From positions 4,278,001 to 4,342,000 of the forward strand of contig NZ_CP170448.1 in NCBI RefSeq assembly GCF_042466685.1: a stretch of DNA of 64,000 nucleotides, written 5' to 3'. A program made the translations under genes and the position numbers. The DNA is from Vreelandella sp042466685. Its GTDB lineage: Bacteria; Pseudomonadota; Gammaproteobacteria; Pseudomonadales; Halomonadaceae. The number at the start of each line of letters is the position of its first letter. Position 1 is the first letter of the stretch. The notes beneath the pieces are model-generated. The model searched no databases and was not told where the DNA came from. It worked only from the letters and a program-made list of their open reading frames with translations. Below, in pieces: positions 36,209-45,371 of this stretch.

Positions 36209-37023
36209 GCAGCACCTATCTCTATGGCGCCAACGTGCACGCCAATGGTATTCGTCAGCACTACCTGCGCTTTGCCGACAGCGCCGAGACTTCGCGCCAG
36301 CCGATGGTACTGATACCGGGCATTACCAGCCCGGCCATCACCTGGCGTTTTGTGGCCGAGCGGCTCGGTCAGCATTTCGACACTTATGTGTTGGATGTCC
36401 GAGGGCGCGGCTTGTCGTCTACCGGGCCCGAGCTCGATTATGACACTGACACCTGCGCCGACGATGTGATCGCCTTTATCGATGCACTGGGTCTAAGCAA
36501 TGTCATCCTAGCCGGCCACTCCATGGGGGCGCGCTTTGCGCTACGCGCCATGAGTCGCGGCGCCAAGGGCATCGACAAACTGGTACTGATCGACCCACCG
36601 GTTTCAGGGCCAGGACGACGTGAGTACCCCAGCAAGCTGCCCTGGTACGTGGATTCGATTCGCGACTGCACACGGGGTGCCGATATCGAGACCATGCGCC
36701 ACTACTGCCCCACCTGGAGCGACGAGCAGCTACGGCTGCGCGCCGAGTGGCTGCACACTTGCTTTGAGCCCGCCATCGTTCAGGCGTTTGAAGAGTTTCA
36801 CAGCGTCGATATCCACCGGGATTTCCCAAGCATCGAGGTGCCCACGCTGCTGATGTGTGCGGGTAAGGGCGGGGTTATCCAAGACGAAGATCGCGCCGAA
36901 ATACGCTCACTGCTACCGGCGATTCGCATTTCCACCGCCGAACAAGCGGGCCATATGATTCCCTGGGATGACTTCGATGGCTTTTTTGCCGCCTTTGAAG
37001 ACTTCCTGGGCAGACAACTCTAA
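36205..37023 (+). CDS. nicD: N-formylmaleamate deformylase
   Basis: A 272-residue alpha/beta hydrolase. The nucleophile elbow GHSMGA places Ser106; Asp130 (LVLID) and His250 (EQAGHMIPW) complete the triad. These match Ser101, Asp125 and His245 of P. putida NicD with a constant offset of five. It releases formate from N-formylmaleamate to give maleamate. It overlaps nicC by four bases. Confidence 0.95.
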   Translation: MSSTYLYGANVHANGIRQHYLRFADSAETSRQPMVLIPGITSPAITWRFVAERLGQHFDTYVLDVRGRGLSSTGPELDYDTDTCADDVIAFIDALGLSNVILAGHSMGARFALRAMSRGAKGIDKLVLIDPPVSGPGRREYPSKLPWYVDSIRDCTRGADIETMRHYCPTWSDEQLRLRAEWLHTCFEPAIVQAFEEFHSVDIHRDFPSIEVPTLLMCAGKGGVIQDEDRAEIRSLLPAIRISTAEQAGHMIPWDDFDGFFAAFEDFLGRQL

Positions 37024-37032
37024 CAAAGGCCA

Positions 37033-37821
37033 ATGATCATGACCCACAGTGCTATCCCCCAAAATGCCATGACCAAGACATACCGAATCGGCCAGATCGT
37101 CCCCAGCTCCAACATCACCATGGAGACTGAGATCCCCGCGATGCTGGCAGCGCGGCAGTTAATTCGCCCAGAACGTTTTACCTTCCACTCCAGCCGTATG
37201 CGCATGAAGACCGTCAGCAAGGATGAGTTGGCGGCCATGGATGCGGAGTCTGACCGCTGTGCCTTGGAGCTATCTGACGCGGCAGTGGATGTCATGGGCT
37301 ACGCCTGCCTGGTAGCCATCATGGCCATGGGCCCCGGCTACCACCGTGAATCCCAACAGCGGCTACGCAGCCGCACCAAAGAGAACGGCTGCGACACGCC
37401 GGTGGTCACCAGCGCCGGTGCCCTGGTTGATGCTCTGGGTGTGATGAAAGCCAAACGTGTGGTGGTGGTGGCCCCCTACATGAAGCCGCTGACCGAAATG
37501 GTGGTGGACTATATCCGCCAGGAAGGTGTTGAAGTACTCGACTACCGGGCGCTTGAGATTCCCAACAATCTGGACGTTGCTCGCCACGACCCCGCCAACC
37601 TCCCTGAGATTGTTGCTAGTCTCGACTTAACTAATGTCGATGCCATTGTGCTGTCAGCCTGTGTGCAAATGCCGTCGTTACCGGCTGTCGCCAAAGTCGA
37701 AGCCCTGACCGGCAAACCAGTGGTGACCGCGGCTATCGCGACCACCTACGCCATGCTTAAGGCGCTCGACCTGGAGCCTATTGTCCCAGGTGCGGGTGCA
37801 CTCTTATCAGGGGCTTATTAG
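37033..37821 (+). CDS. nicE: Maleate cis-trans isomerase
   Basis: A 262-residue Asp/Glu-racemase-superfamily enzyme that converts maleate to fumarate. The two catalytic Cys are Cys92 (GYACLVAI) and Cys210 (LSACVQMP), 118 residues apart as in P. putida NicE (82 and 200). The N-terminal ~12 residues before MTKTYRIG are extra, so a later start at Met13 is possible. The second ATG at 37039 also has suitable AAAGG spacing. Confidence 0.94.
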   Translation: MIMTHSAIPQNAMTKTYRIGQIVPSSNITMETEIPAMLAARQLIRPERFTFHSSRMRMKTVSKDELAAMDAESDRCALELSDAAVDVMGYACLVAIMAMGPGYHRESQQRLRSRTKENGCDTPVVTSAGALVDALGVMKAKRVVVVAPYMKPLTEMVVDYIRQEGVEVLDYRALEIPNNLDVARHDPANLPEIVASLDLTNVDAIVLSACVQMPSLPAVAKVEALTGKPVVTAAIATTYAMLKALDLEPIVPGAGALLSGAY

Positions 37822-37832
37822 GAGGTAGCGCC

Positions 37833-38513
37833 ATGACGAAACCCAGCCAGGCAACCAGCAGCAGCGGTGCTGGTGACAGCTCTTTAGATGACAGCTTAGA
37901 TAACAACTACAAAGGCGTCTGGGATGGGCGCATTGGTTTTGGTAAAAAACCCGTGTTGCTGGTAGTTGATTTTATGCAGGGCTACACCACCCCCGGCTCG
38001 CCGCTATTTGCCCAGGGTGTGGTGGACGCCGTGGCCAATATGCCGCCGCTATTAAACACCGCGCGGCGTACAGGTACGCCTGTTATCCACACCAACATTC
38101 TGTATCACGCCCCGGATCAGATCGATGGCGGCATCTGGGTCAAGAAGGCACCGGTCATGCGGGCGATGGTGGCGGGCAACCCTTACGCGGAGTTCTGCCC
38201 CGAGGTGGCCCCCCGTGAAGATGAGCTGGTAATGACCAAGCAGTATGCCAGCGCCTTCTTTGGCACCTCTCTGGCTTCCACACTGGTCGCCATGGGCGTC
38301 GACACGCTGATCATTACCGGCTGCTCCACCAGCGGCTGCATTCGCGCCACCGCTGTGGATGGCCTGCAATATGGCTTTCGCGTGATGGTGATTAGAGACT
38401 GCGTGGGCGACCGCCACCCAGCTCCCCATGAAGCCAACCTGTTTGATATCGATAGCAAGTATGGTGATGTGATAGGTCTGGATGAAGCACTGAGCTACTT
38501 AGAGGAGCGCTAG
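37833..38513 (+). CDS. nicF: Maleamate amidohydrolase
   Basis: A 226-residue isochorismatase-like amidase that converts maleamate to maleate and ammonia. The catalytic Asp/Lys/Cys set appears as Asp46 (LVVDF), Lys136 (MTKQYAS) and Cys169 (TSGCIRAT). The N-terminal ~30 residues are Ser-rich and probably disordered. AGGAGG precedes the ATG. It is the last gene of nicCDEF and is followed by a hairpin shared with nicR. Confidence 0.95.
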   Translation: MTKPSQATSSSGAGDSSLDDSLDNNYKGVWDGRIGFGKKPVLLVVDFMQGYTTPGSPLFAQGVVDAVANMPPLLNTARRTGTPVIHTNILYHAPDQIDGGIWVKKAPVMRAMVAGNPYAEFCPEVAPREDELVMTKQYASAFFGTSLASTLVAMGVDTLIITGCSTSGCIRATAVDGLQYGFRVMVIRDCVGDRHPAPHEANLFDIDSKYGDVIGLDEALSYLEER

Positions 38514-38523
38514 CAAGCCACTT

Positions 38524-38555
38524 GCCATGAAAGTGGAACCCTCCACTCTCATGGC
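38524..38555. terminator. Stem-loop between convergent nicF and nicR
   Basis: GCCATGA-A-AGTGGA pairs with TCCACT-C-TCATGGC (13 pairs, one mismatch) around a 4-base loop. No clear T-run follows on either strand, so it may be a Rho-assisted or transcript-protecting structure. It fills nearly all the space between the two convergent genes. Confidence 0.55.
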
Positions 38556-38556
38556 A

Positions 38557-39039
38557 TCATCCATCCGCATTCATTTTTTCCAGCAGGTGCATCAGGGCAA
38601 CGCGTTCCGCTGGATTAAGGTTCTTCATGGTCTGATCACTGATCTGCTTGGCACTGGGCACCATTTCCTCTACCAGGGCAGCACCGGACTCGGTGATCAC
38701 CACCATGACTTTGCGCTGATCATTAGGATCGGTTGTTAAAGCAATCCATTCGCGTGCTTTGAGGCGCTTAATAACCCCACGGATGGTGGCAGGATCAATC
38801 GCGGTGGCATTGACGATATCGGTAAGTGAACTAGGCCCACGCTCCATCACTGTACACAGCGTGACAAACTGAATGGCGGTTAACTGCTTGTCGCTGCTGT
38901 AGCGCTGAAAAATAGCCGTATGCCGCTGATAGGCCTTGCGTAGTAGATGGCCTACCTGTTCGGAAAAATCATACCCCTGCTCTGTCGGCGTAGGGTGCTC
39001 GCCAGAAGACGAGTGATTGAGCGCACTATCCGTTGTCAT
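38557..39039 (-). CDS. nicR: MarR-family regulator of nicotinate degradation
   Basis: A 160-residue MarR protein. The winged HTH spans about residues 55-125 (SLTDIVNATAIDPATIRGVIKRLKAREWI then the wing TTDPNDQRKVMVVITESG). The position between nicF and the second nicB-like gene matches the role of NicR, which represses nic genes until 6-hydroxynicotinate is present. AGGATAGGTA precedes the ATG. It diverges from the gene at 39249. Confidence 0.9.
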   Translation of the reverse strand: MTTDSALNHSSSGEHPTPTEQGYDFSEQVGHLLRKAYQRHTAIFQRYSSDKQLTAIQFVTLCTVMERGPSSLTDIVNATAIDPATIRGVIKRLKAREWIALTTDPNDQRKVMVVITESGAALVEEMVPSAKQISDQTMKNLNPAERVALMHLLEKMNADG

Positions 39040-39153
39040 TACCTATCCTTAAATATTGGCGACATCGCAAATCAAGTATGGCACTGGTTATCACGATGAT
39101 GCATCAACGTATGAATTACTGCTTGCGCTGGATCAATCCAGCATGCTTTTATG

Positions 39154-39169
39154 GCGTATACGCTATAAT
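39154..39169 (+). promoter_or_regulatory. Candidate NicR operator and -10 box before the second nicB-like gene
   Basis: GCGTATACGC (39154-39163) is a perfect 10-bp palindrome and TATAAT at 39164-39169 is a consensus -10 element directly after it. A repressor bound here would block the promoter. A further dyad CTGGATCAATCCAG lies just upstream at 39128-39141. Confidence 0.6.
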
Positions 39170-39248
39170 TTTACCTTAATTTTGGCTCAACGATCAGCAC
39201 AAATTGACACAAACACATGAAGCTCAGAGATAGCTCGGGAGGTGCATC

Positions 39249-41519
39249 ATGGCTGTGAAATCAGACTATACAAGGCAGTCGTTGCTTCACGAGTCGGAGC
39301 TACTGGTGATCTACCGGGATCCTGTTGCGCCCCCCAAGCCTGCGCCGGGACAACCAGGTACACACTCTGATTTCACCCCACATGAACCCGAGATATTCAT
39401 TGCTATACTGAGTGACGGTCATATCCTCGCATTCAACGGGCACGTGGATTTGGGCACAGGTATACGCACGGCGCTGGCGCAAATTGTCGCTGAAGAGTTG
39501 AGCGTGGCTTTCGACAACGTCACCATGGTGCTGGGCAACCCCTTTGATGTACCCAATCAAGGGCCAACAATTGCCAGCGCGACCATACAAATCACCGCTG
39601 AGCCACTGCGTAGAGCCGCGGCACAAGCTCGGGAGTACCTGCTAACGCTGAGGGCTCGCCACCTGAATGTTGAGCGCGAAACACTTCACTGCCAAGACGG
39701 GTATATACATACCAACGATAAGCATCTTCCGCCAATTAGCTATGGCGAGCTGCTCGCTGGCGCTCGGCATGCATTGAAGTTAGCTGACAGCGCGCCCCTC
39801 AAGCCCATCAGTGATTACACACTGGTGGGGCGATCTACCTCCCGTGTGGATATCCCTGACAAAACCACTGGCAAATTAACTTTTGTCCACGACTTTCGCT
39901 TACCGGGCATGCTGCACGGACGGGTAATACGTCCACCTTATGTAGGGCATGATCGCGGTAGTTTTATGGGTACCAGCTTGGTGGCCGTCGACGAAAGCTC
40001 CGTGGCGCATTTGCCAGGGGTGATTAAAGTCGTCGTCATAGGCGACTTCGTGGGCGTCGTAGCCGAGCGAGAAGAGCAGGCTGCTGAGGCTGCAAGGCAG
40101 CTTAAGGTTGAGTGGCGCCCCACCCCAGGCCTGCCCCAGCTGGATAATATCGAGAAAGCCCTGCTCGACCTGCCCAGCAAGCAGCGCATACTGCTTGAAG
40201 AGGGAGATCTAGATAGCGCCCTTGCAACAGCGAATCATCAGCTCAATCGCACCTATATATGGCCTTTCCAACTACATGGTTCCATAGGCCCCTCTTGCTC
40301 GGTCGCCAATGCCAAGAAAGACGCCGTACACCTTTGGTCAGGCACCCAGAACCCCCATAGCCTGCGAGCCGATCTCGCCCGGCTTACCGGCCTGGATGAG
40401 AGTGTCATTACGATTACCCGCATGGAGACATCAGGCTGCTATGGACGCAACTGCGCTGACGACGTTGGCGCCGATGCGGTGCTGCTTTCCCAGGCGGTAG
40501 GCCACCCGGTGCGCGTGCAATTAACCCGCGAACAGGAGCACACCTGGGAACCCAAGGGGGCAGCTCAATACATGGCTATCCAGGGCGGCTTGAATACCGA
40601 TGGCAGCCCAGCAGGCTACCGCTTCAGCACGCGTTACCCCTCTAATAGTGCCCCCACCCTGGCGCTACTACTAACCGGCGCTTCTTCACCTATCGATATC
40701 CCCTTTGAGATGGGCGACCGAACATCGGTACCGCCCTACCACTACCCCCATCGGCAGATTATCTGTGAAGATGTACCTACCCTGGTGCGCGCCTCCTGGC
40801 TACGCGGTGTCTCCGCGCTGCCCAATACTTTCGCCCACGAAAGCTATATCGATGAACTTGCCTATTTAGCGGGGGAAGATCCTGTCGCCTATCGGCTGCG
40901 TTACCTAGCTGATGAGCGCGCCTGCGAGCTTGTCCAAGCACTCATCAAACGTGCGAATTGGGCGCCCTGCATTGCCAATGCCAATCCACCCAGCGATGGC
41001 GATTGGCGCTATGGCCGCGGCTTCGCTTATGCCCAATACGTGCATAGTAAATTTCCGGGCTTTGGCGCGGCACTCGCCGCTTGGGTAATTGAGCTAAAGG
41101 TCAATGTGAAGAGCGGCCGTATCGTTATCGAGCAGCTATATGTAGGCCAGGATGCCGGTCTTATGGTAAACCCTGCCGGAGTGCGCCATCAGGTACACGG
41201 CAATGTGATCCAGATGCTCAGTCGCACATTAAAGGAACGAGTCACCTTTGAGGATGGCTTGCCCACCAGCAAAGAGTGGGGCGGATACCCTATTCTGCGC
41301 TTTTCGGAGCTTCCTCCCATAGACGTTATGCTGCTTGATCGCCCCGAACTGCCACCATTAGGCGTTGGCGAATCCGCCTCGCTGCCTGGCGCTCCTGCGA
41401 TTGCCAACGCCCTCTTCGATGCTACGGGGGTTCGCTTTACACACCCTCCCTTTACCCCGGAAACAGTGCGCGACGTATTAAAAGAGTATCTTAAGCAGTC
41501 GTTGGAGGCCGTCTTTTAA
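39249..41519 (+). CDS. nicB: Nicotinate dehydrogenase molybdopterin subunit without cytochromes
   Basis: A 756-residue aldehyde oxidase/xanthine dehydrogenase-type molybdopterin protein of the NicB/IorB kind. GHVDLGTG is at 64-71. Mo-site region SGCYGRNCADDVGADAVLLSQAVG is present. The C-terminal GVGE at 705-708 supplies the catalytic Glu708. It stops where other NicB proteins continue into cytochrome domains. GGGAGG precedes the ATG. Together with NicA and the 1003-residue cytochrome-bearing paralogue it could rebuild a complete nicotinate dehydrogenase. Its stop overlaps the xdhC start (TAATG). A different N-heterocycle as substrate is possible. Confidence 0.9.
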   Translation: MAVKSDYTRQSLLHESELLVIYRDPVAPPKPAPGQPGTHSDFTPHEPEIFIAILSDGHILAFNGHVDLGTGIRTALAQIVAEELSVAFDNVTMVLGNPFDVPNQGPTIASATIQITAEPLRRAAAQAREYLLTLRARHLNVERETLHCQDGYIHTNDKHLPPISYGELLAGARHALKLADSAPLKPISDYTLVGRSTSRVDIPDKTTGKLTFVHDFRLPGMLHGRVIRPPYVGHDRGSFMGTSLVAVDESSVAHLPGVIKVVVIGDFVGVVAEREEQAAEAARQLKVEWRPTPGLPQLDNIEKALLDLPSKQRILLEEGDLDSALATANHQLNRTYIWPFQLHGSIGPSCSVANAKKDAVHLWSGTQNPHSLRADLARLTGLDESVITITRMETSGCYGRNCADDVGADAVLLSQAVGHPVRVQLTREQEHTWEPKGAAQYMAIQGGLNTDGSPAGYRFSTRYPSNSAPTLALLLTGASSPIDIPFEMGDRTSVPPYHYPHRQIICEDVPTLVRASWLRGVSALPNTFAHESYIDELAYLAGEDPVAYRLRYLADERACELVQALIKRANWAPCIANANPPSDGDWRYGRGFAYAQYVHSKFPGFGAALAAWVIELKVNVKSGRIVIEQLYVGQDAGLMVNPAGVRHQVHGNVIQMLSRTLKERVTFEDGLPTSKEWGGYPILRFSELPPIDVMLLDRPELPPLGVGESASLPGAPAIANALFDATGVRFTHPPFTPETVRDVLKEYLKQSLEAVF

Positions 41520-42487
41520 TGCACCACCTCGACCTACAGGTGATTGAACGCGCGCTTAAATGGGCCAACCAGGGGCTGACCGTTTGGCTCTGCACTGTTC
41601 TGAAAACCTTTGGCTCATCCCCCAGAGAGCCAGGCGCCATGCTGGTCACCTGTCAATCAGGCGAATACGTTGGCTCGCTATCAGGAGGATGTGTCGAAGA
41701 AGACTTCATCGCCCGGCTCCAAAATGGGGAATTTGACGAACCGGTGGTACGGGTACGCTATGGTGGTGAAGATAGCTCAACGGCTATCCGCTTACCTTGC
41801 GGGGGCAGCCTTGAGGTACTGGTTGAGCGGCTAGCACCAAACACCGAAAACCTCACTCACTTAGAAGTGATGCATGCCACGTTACTGGGTCGCCAACCGC
41901 TAACCCGCTGTATCAAGTTGGATGGCAGCGGCAAGCGCTTTAACCCATCGAGTAACACCGAGCCCACCGTTACTTTTGATACAGCTAGCGTCAATATTCG
42001 CATAGGCCCTGCGCTAAGGCTGATCATCGCGGGGATCTCCGCGATCTCTGCGCCATGTGCCCTGTTTGCCCAAACGCTGGGCTTTGAGGTGATTGTCTGC
42101 GACCCCAGAGACGAGGCTAGGCAAAATTTTGCTGTCGCGGGCGTGGAAGTGCAGGCGGTACTGCCCTCCGTGTTTATCGCCTCTGGCGGCTGCCACGCCA
42201 ATACCGCCGTTGTCGCCCTGACCCATGACCCGCGCATTGACGATTTAGCCATGATCGAAGCAGTCCGTACGGAGGCGTTTTACATTGGGGTTATGGGCTC
42301 TCAGCAAACCTCGCAACAGCGTGCCGAACGTTTGCAATGCTCCGGCGGCCTGACGGAAACCCAGTTAGCCCGAATTGTCATGCCCATTGGCCTCAACCTG
42401 GGTAGCAAAACACCCGCAGAGATCGCCCTAGCCGTGATGGCCGATATTGTTCGCCTTTACCGAGGAAAAGAGCGTCATGCCTTGTAG
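41519..42487 (+). CDS. xdhC: XdhC/CoxI-family molybdoenzyme maturation factor
   Basis: A 322-residue protein with an N-terminal XdhC/CoxI domain (GSSPREPGAMLVTC, YVGSLSGGCVEED) and a C-terminal Rossmann domain (GVMGSQQTSQQRAERL, IGLNLGSKTPAEIALAVMADIV). Such proteins bind molybdenum cofactor, help sulfurate it and insert it into xanthine-dehydrogenase-type enzymes. Translational coupling to the preceding molybdopterin subunit points to that subunit as its client. Confidence 0.9.
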   Translation: MHHLDLQVIERALKWANQGLTVWLCTVLKTFGSSPREPGAMLVTCQSGEYVGSLSGGCVEEDFIARLQNGEFDEPVVRVRYGGEDSSTAIRLPCGGSLEVLVERLAPNTENLTHLEVMHATLLGRQPLTRCIKLDGSGKRFNPSSNTEPTVTFDTASVNIRIGPALRLIIAGISAISAPCALFAQTLGFEVIVCDPRDEARQNFAVAGVEVQAVLPSVFIASGGCHANTAVVALTHDPRIDDLAMIEAVRTEAFYIGVMGSQQTSQQRAERLQCSGGLTETQLARIVMPIGLNLGSKTPAEIALAVMADIVRLYRGKERHAL

Positions 42488-43142
42488 CGACATTATCGTT
42501 ATCGTGATGGCGGCAGGCCAATCAAGCCGCTTTGGCAGCGATAAACAAATAGCGCAATTGAATAGCGGAAAAACACTCTTAAACGCCACTTTATTGGCTA
42601 TTCAGAAACACTTTTCCAATATTAGGATTGTCATTAAACCTGAAGACAACCTCGAGTTTTTCGAGCTCTCTGTGGAATCTTCTACAATTGTTAGTTCGCG
42701 CAGTCATTTAGGCCTGGGTTATAGTGTTAGCGATGCATTCAGACAACTCTGCAACGATGAAAATACGCATCACTACCGAGCAGCAGCCATAAGGTTGGCC
42801 GATCTCCCCTGGGTAAGCCAAGAAACATGTTGCAAACTAACAGAGAAGGCCACACCAGAGTGCATCGTAAAACCATTACATCAAGGAAAACCTGGTCATA
42901 CTGTTGTTTTTGGTAGAAATTTTTGGAAATAATTAGCACATTTAGAAAATATAAATGGCGCGAACACTGTCATCAAAAAGCATAGAAACCGTGTTATTCA
43001 TGCCTCTCTCGATGATCCAGGCGTGTGCACTGATGTTGATTACCCCGATGATTTAGTCGAATCACTAAAAAAATACAAAAGATACATAAACGCCACATAC
43101 CACCCAAACAAAAATTACATTAAAAGTCAGAAAAAATATTAG
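42477..43142 (+). pseudogene. mocA: MocA-type molybdenum cofactor cytidylyltransferase interrupted by an in-frame stop
   Basis: The frame starts at ATG 42477, overlapping xdhC, with the nucleotidyltransferase motif MAAGQSSRFGSDKQ and later LADLPWVSQ. A TAA at 42930-42932 ends it after 151 residues (GRNFWK). The same frame continues for 69 codons as LAHLENINGANTVIKKHRNR, then DDPGVCTDVDYPDDL, to TAG at 43140. That is the expected C-terminal part of the family. One changed base (GAA or CAA to TAA) explains the break. The gene is more AT-rich than its neighbours. Family members make the cytosine-dinucleotide cofactor of nicotinate-dehydrogenase-type enzymes. The 151-residue product may be inactive. 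Confidence 0.8.
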
Positions 43143-43314
43143 CTTAGCATTACTATATTAGATTAAAAATATTAAAAAAATGAAAGCAAGCGCATCATGC
43201 ACCGCTAATGATTAGCGGTAGCAATATAACTCCCAGGGAACCATAAAACAGCCAGAAAATGACACTCACCCATATCCTCGTGATCTGCTTCTGGCCAACA
43301 CTTCGAGGCAACAA

Positions 43315-45306
43315 ATGAAAAAAATTTCTCGTCTCTCACTGACGCAGAAACTGCTGGTCGCGGTCGCTCTTCCTCTCTTAGCGGTAGCCATCATTTTAGG
43401 TTTTGTCGTCAATCAACAGCTTAACCAGGCCATTCCTGCGTTAATCGATAATGCCGGTAAACGGCAAGTAGAAGCACGGGCCGATGAGATCAGCCGATGG
43501 ATTACAGGGTACCGCAATTGGATATCGGTGCTGGCTAAGGATGAACGCTTGGTCGAAGACGTGCCGCTTGCGTCGCACCGCGAATGGCTCGAAAAGCGCT
43601 ATCCGCCGGGTGGCACCATCGAATCACTGTTCTTTACTGACGCTTCAGGCGCGACGCTAACCCACGCGGGGGTCAACTTGCAGATAGCCGAACGTCCTTA
43701 TTTCAAAGCCTTAGTCACTGACGGCACCCAGGATAGCCTGCTAAGTGATCCGGTTATCTCCATGGTGAGCGGCCTGCCAACGGCTATTGTTGCTGATACG
43801 GTATTCGATGAACGCGGCAATCGAGCGGGATTGCTGGGCATGACCGTTTCCATGGCCGCGGTCTCTGATATCACCTCCGATATTAATGTGGGCGAAGGCA
43901 GCTACGGCTGGTTAATCGACAGCCAAGGGCAGGTCATTGCGCATCCGGTTGAAGAGTACCGCATGTCGCTCAATTACACCGATGCCGACCAGCAGGGCTA
44001 TCAAGGGCTGGATGCGCTAAGTCAGCAGATACTCAGCGGCACGGCGGGCTCCGGTGAAATAACCATGCCCAGTGGCGAGCAGACCATGCTCATGTGGAGC
44101 CCAGTGGAAGGCACTTCCTGGGTGGTCGGAGTCACCGTGCCCATCACCGCCTTTACGACCGTGACGAACAGTCTACTGCAGTCGCTGCTGCTGGCCGGTG
44201 GGCTACTGCTGATCTTATTGTTGGTTGTGGTTGCCTATGCGGCGCGACGCTCCCTCGCACCGATCAAGCATACCGCTAGCGCCATGGCCGATATTGCCAA
44301 AGGAAAAGGCGATTTGACACGCCGATTGGAAGCCAAAACCCAGGACGAAATCGGCGATCTCGCCCACGGCTTTAATGCCTTTGTGGAGCGTATGCAGTCT
44401 ACCCTTCAGGAAGTGCGCCAAAACGCTCGCACGGTACTATCCGATGCCAGCGACATGGCGGATGGTACCCATGAGCTTTCATCGCGTACCGAACAAGCGG
44501 CGGCTAATCTCCAGGAAACCTCCGCCTCAATGGAACAAATTCATTCCACGGTAGCGCATACGTCCCAGGCCTCCGAGCAGGCAAATAGTCTGGCGCTAGA
44601 AGCCGCCAGTGCCTCAGAGCGCGGCACCGAGTCCATGACTCAAATGGAAGCCAAGATGGCCGCTATCAGCGAGTCAGCCAATAAGATAAGCAACATTATT
44701 GGTTTGATTGACTCGATTGCATTTCAAACCAATATATTGGCACTCAATGCGTCAGTAGAGGCTGCCCGCGCCGGCGAGCAGGGCCGTGGCTTTGCTGTTG
44801 TAGCGAGCGAAGTTCGCACACTCGCCAGTCGCTCCGCATCCGCGGCGCATGATATTCGTGCGCTGATTGATATGTCCGTTAGCCACTCAAAAGAAGGCAG
44901 CGATATCGTCAAGGCGGCGGCTGAACGTATGAATGAGATTCGCCACAGCGTTACGCAGGTGTCGGATGTGATCGCAGAGATTGCAGCCGGTGCGCGAGAG
45001 CAAACCGCTGGCATTCAACAGGTCAACACGGCCGTGGCAGAGATGGATATGATGACCCAGCAGAATGCTGCCATGGTCAGTCAGAGCGCCACACTTGCCA
45101 CGAACATGCGCGACAACGCACGCAGTCTCGATCAATTGATGAGTGAGTTTGTGCTTAATGAAGGTGGCGCTTCAGCCACCGCGCTGCCCTACACCACAAC
45201 ACACAAACAGCGTGCAGCAACAGGCACTGCATTACCTCAAACGCCTAGCCGCCAACCCCAGGCTGCACCGCAAAAGCATGCCGTAGCGGAGTGGGAAGAG
45301 TTCTAA
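43315..45306 (+). CDS. Methyl-accepting chemotaxis protein with a dCache-like sensor
   Basis: A 663-residue chemoreceptor. A transmembrane segment lies at about 12-32, a periplasmic double-Cache-like domain at about 35-285, and a second transmembrane segment at about 287-310. HAMP and the signalling domain follow, with the hairpin tip in the SIAFQTNILALNASVEAARA block. It ends in EWEEF, a xWxxF-type tail that in other receptors tethers CheR/CheB. It sits 172 bp after the broken mocA at the edge of the nic island, so nicotinate or a related pyridine is a possible ligand, by context only. Confidence 0.92.
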   Translation: MKKISRLSLTQKLLVAVALPLLAVAIILGFVVNQQLNQAIPALIDNAGKRQVEARADEISRWITGYRNWISVLAKDERLVEDVPLASHREWLEKRYPPGGTIESLFFTDASGATLTHAGVNLQIAERPYFKALVTDGTQDSLLSDPVISMVSGLPTAIVADTVFDERGNRAGLLGMTVSMAAVSDITSDINVGEGSYGWLIDSQGQVIAHPVEEYRMSLNYTDADQQGYQGLDALSQQILSGTAGSGEITMPSGEQTMLMWSPVEGTSWVVGVTVPITAFTTVTNSLLQSLLLAGGLLLILLLVVVAYAARRSLAPIKHTASAMADIAKGKGDLTRRLEAKTQDEIGDLAHGFNAFVERMQSTLQEVRQNARTVLSDASDMADGTHELSSRTEQAAANLQETSASMEQIHSTVAHTSQASEQANSLALEAASASERGTESMTQMEAKMAAISESANKISNIIGLIDSIAFQTNILALNASVEAARAGEQGRGFAVVASEVRTLASRSASAAHDIRALIDMSVSHSKEGSDIVKAAAERMNEIRHSVTQVSDVIAEIAAGAREQTAGIQQVNTAVAEMDMMTQQNAAMVSQSATLATNMRDNARSLDQLMSEFVLNEGGASATALPYTTTHKQRAATGTALPQTPSRQPQAAPQKHAVAEWEEF

Positions 45307-45326
45307 CTCCCCCCTAACCAATAAGG

Positions 45327-45356
45327 CTAAAAGGCACCCGCTTGGGTGCCTTTTAG
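45327..45356 (+). terminator. Terminator after the chemoreceptor gene
   Basis: CTAAAAGGCACCC and GGGTGCCTTTTAG form perfect 13-bp arms with a 4-base loop, 20 bp after the stop codon. Confidence 0.88.
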
Positions 45357-45371
45357 TGAGCGCCTAATAAA

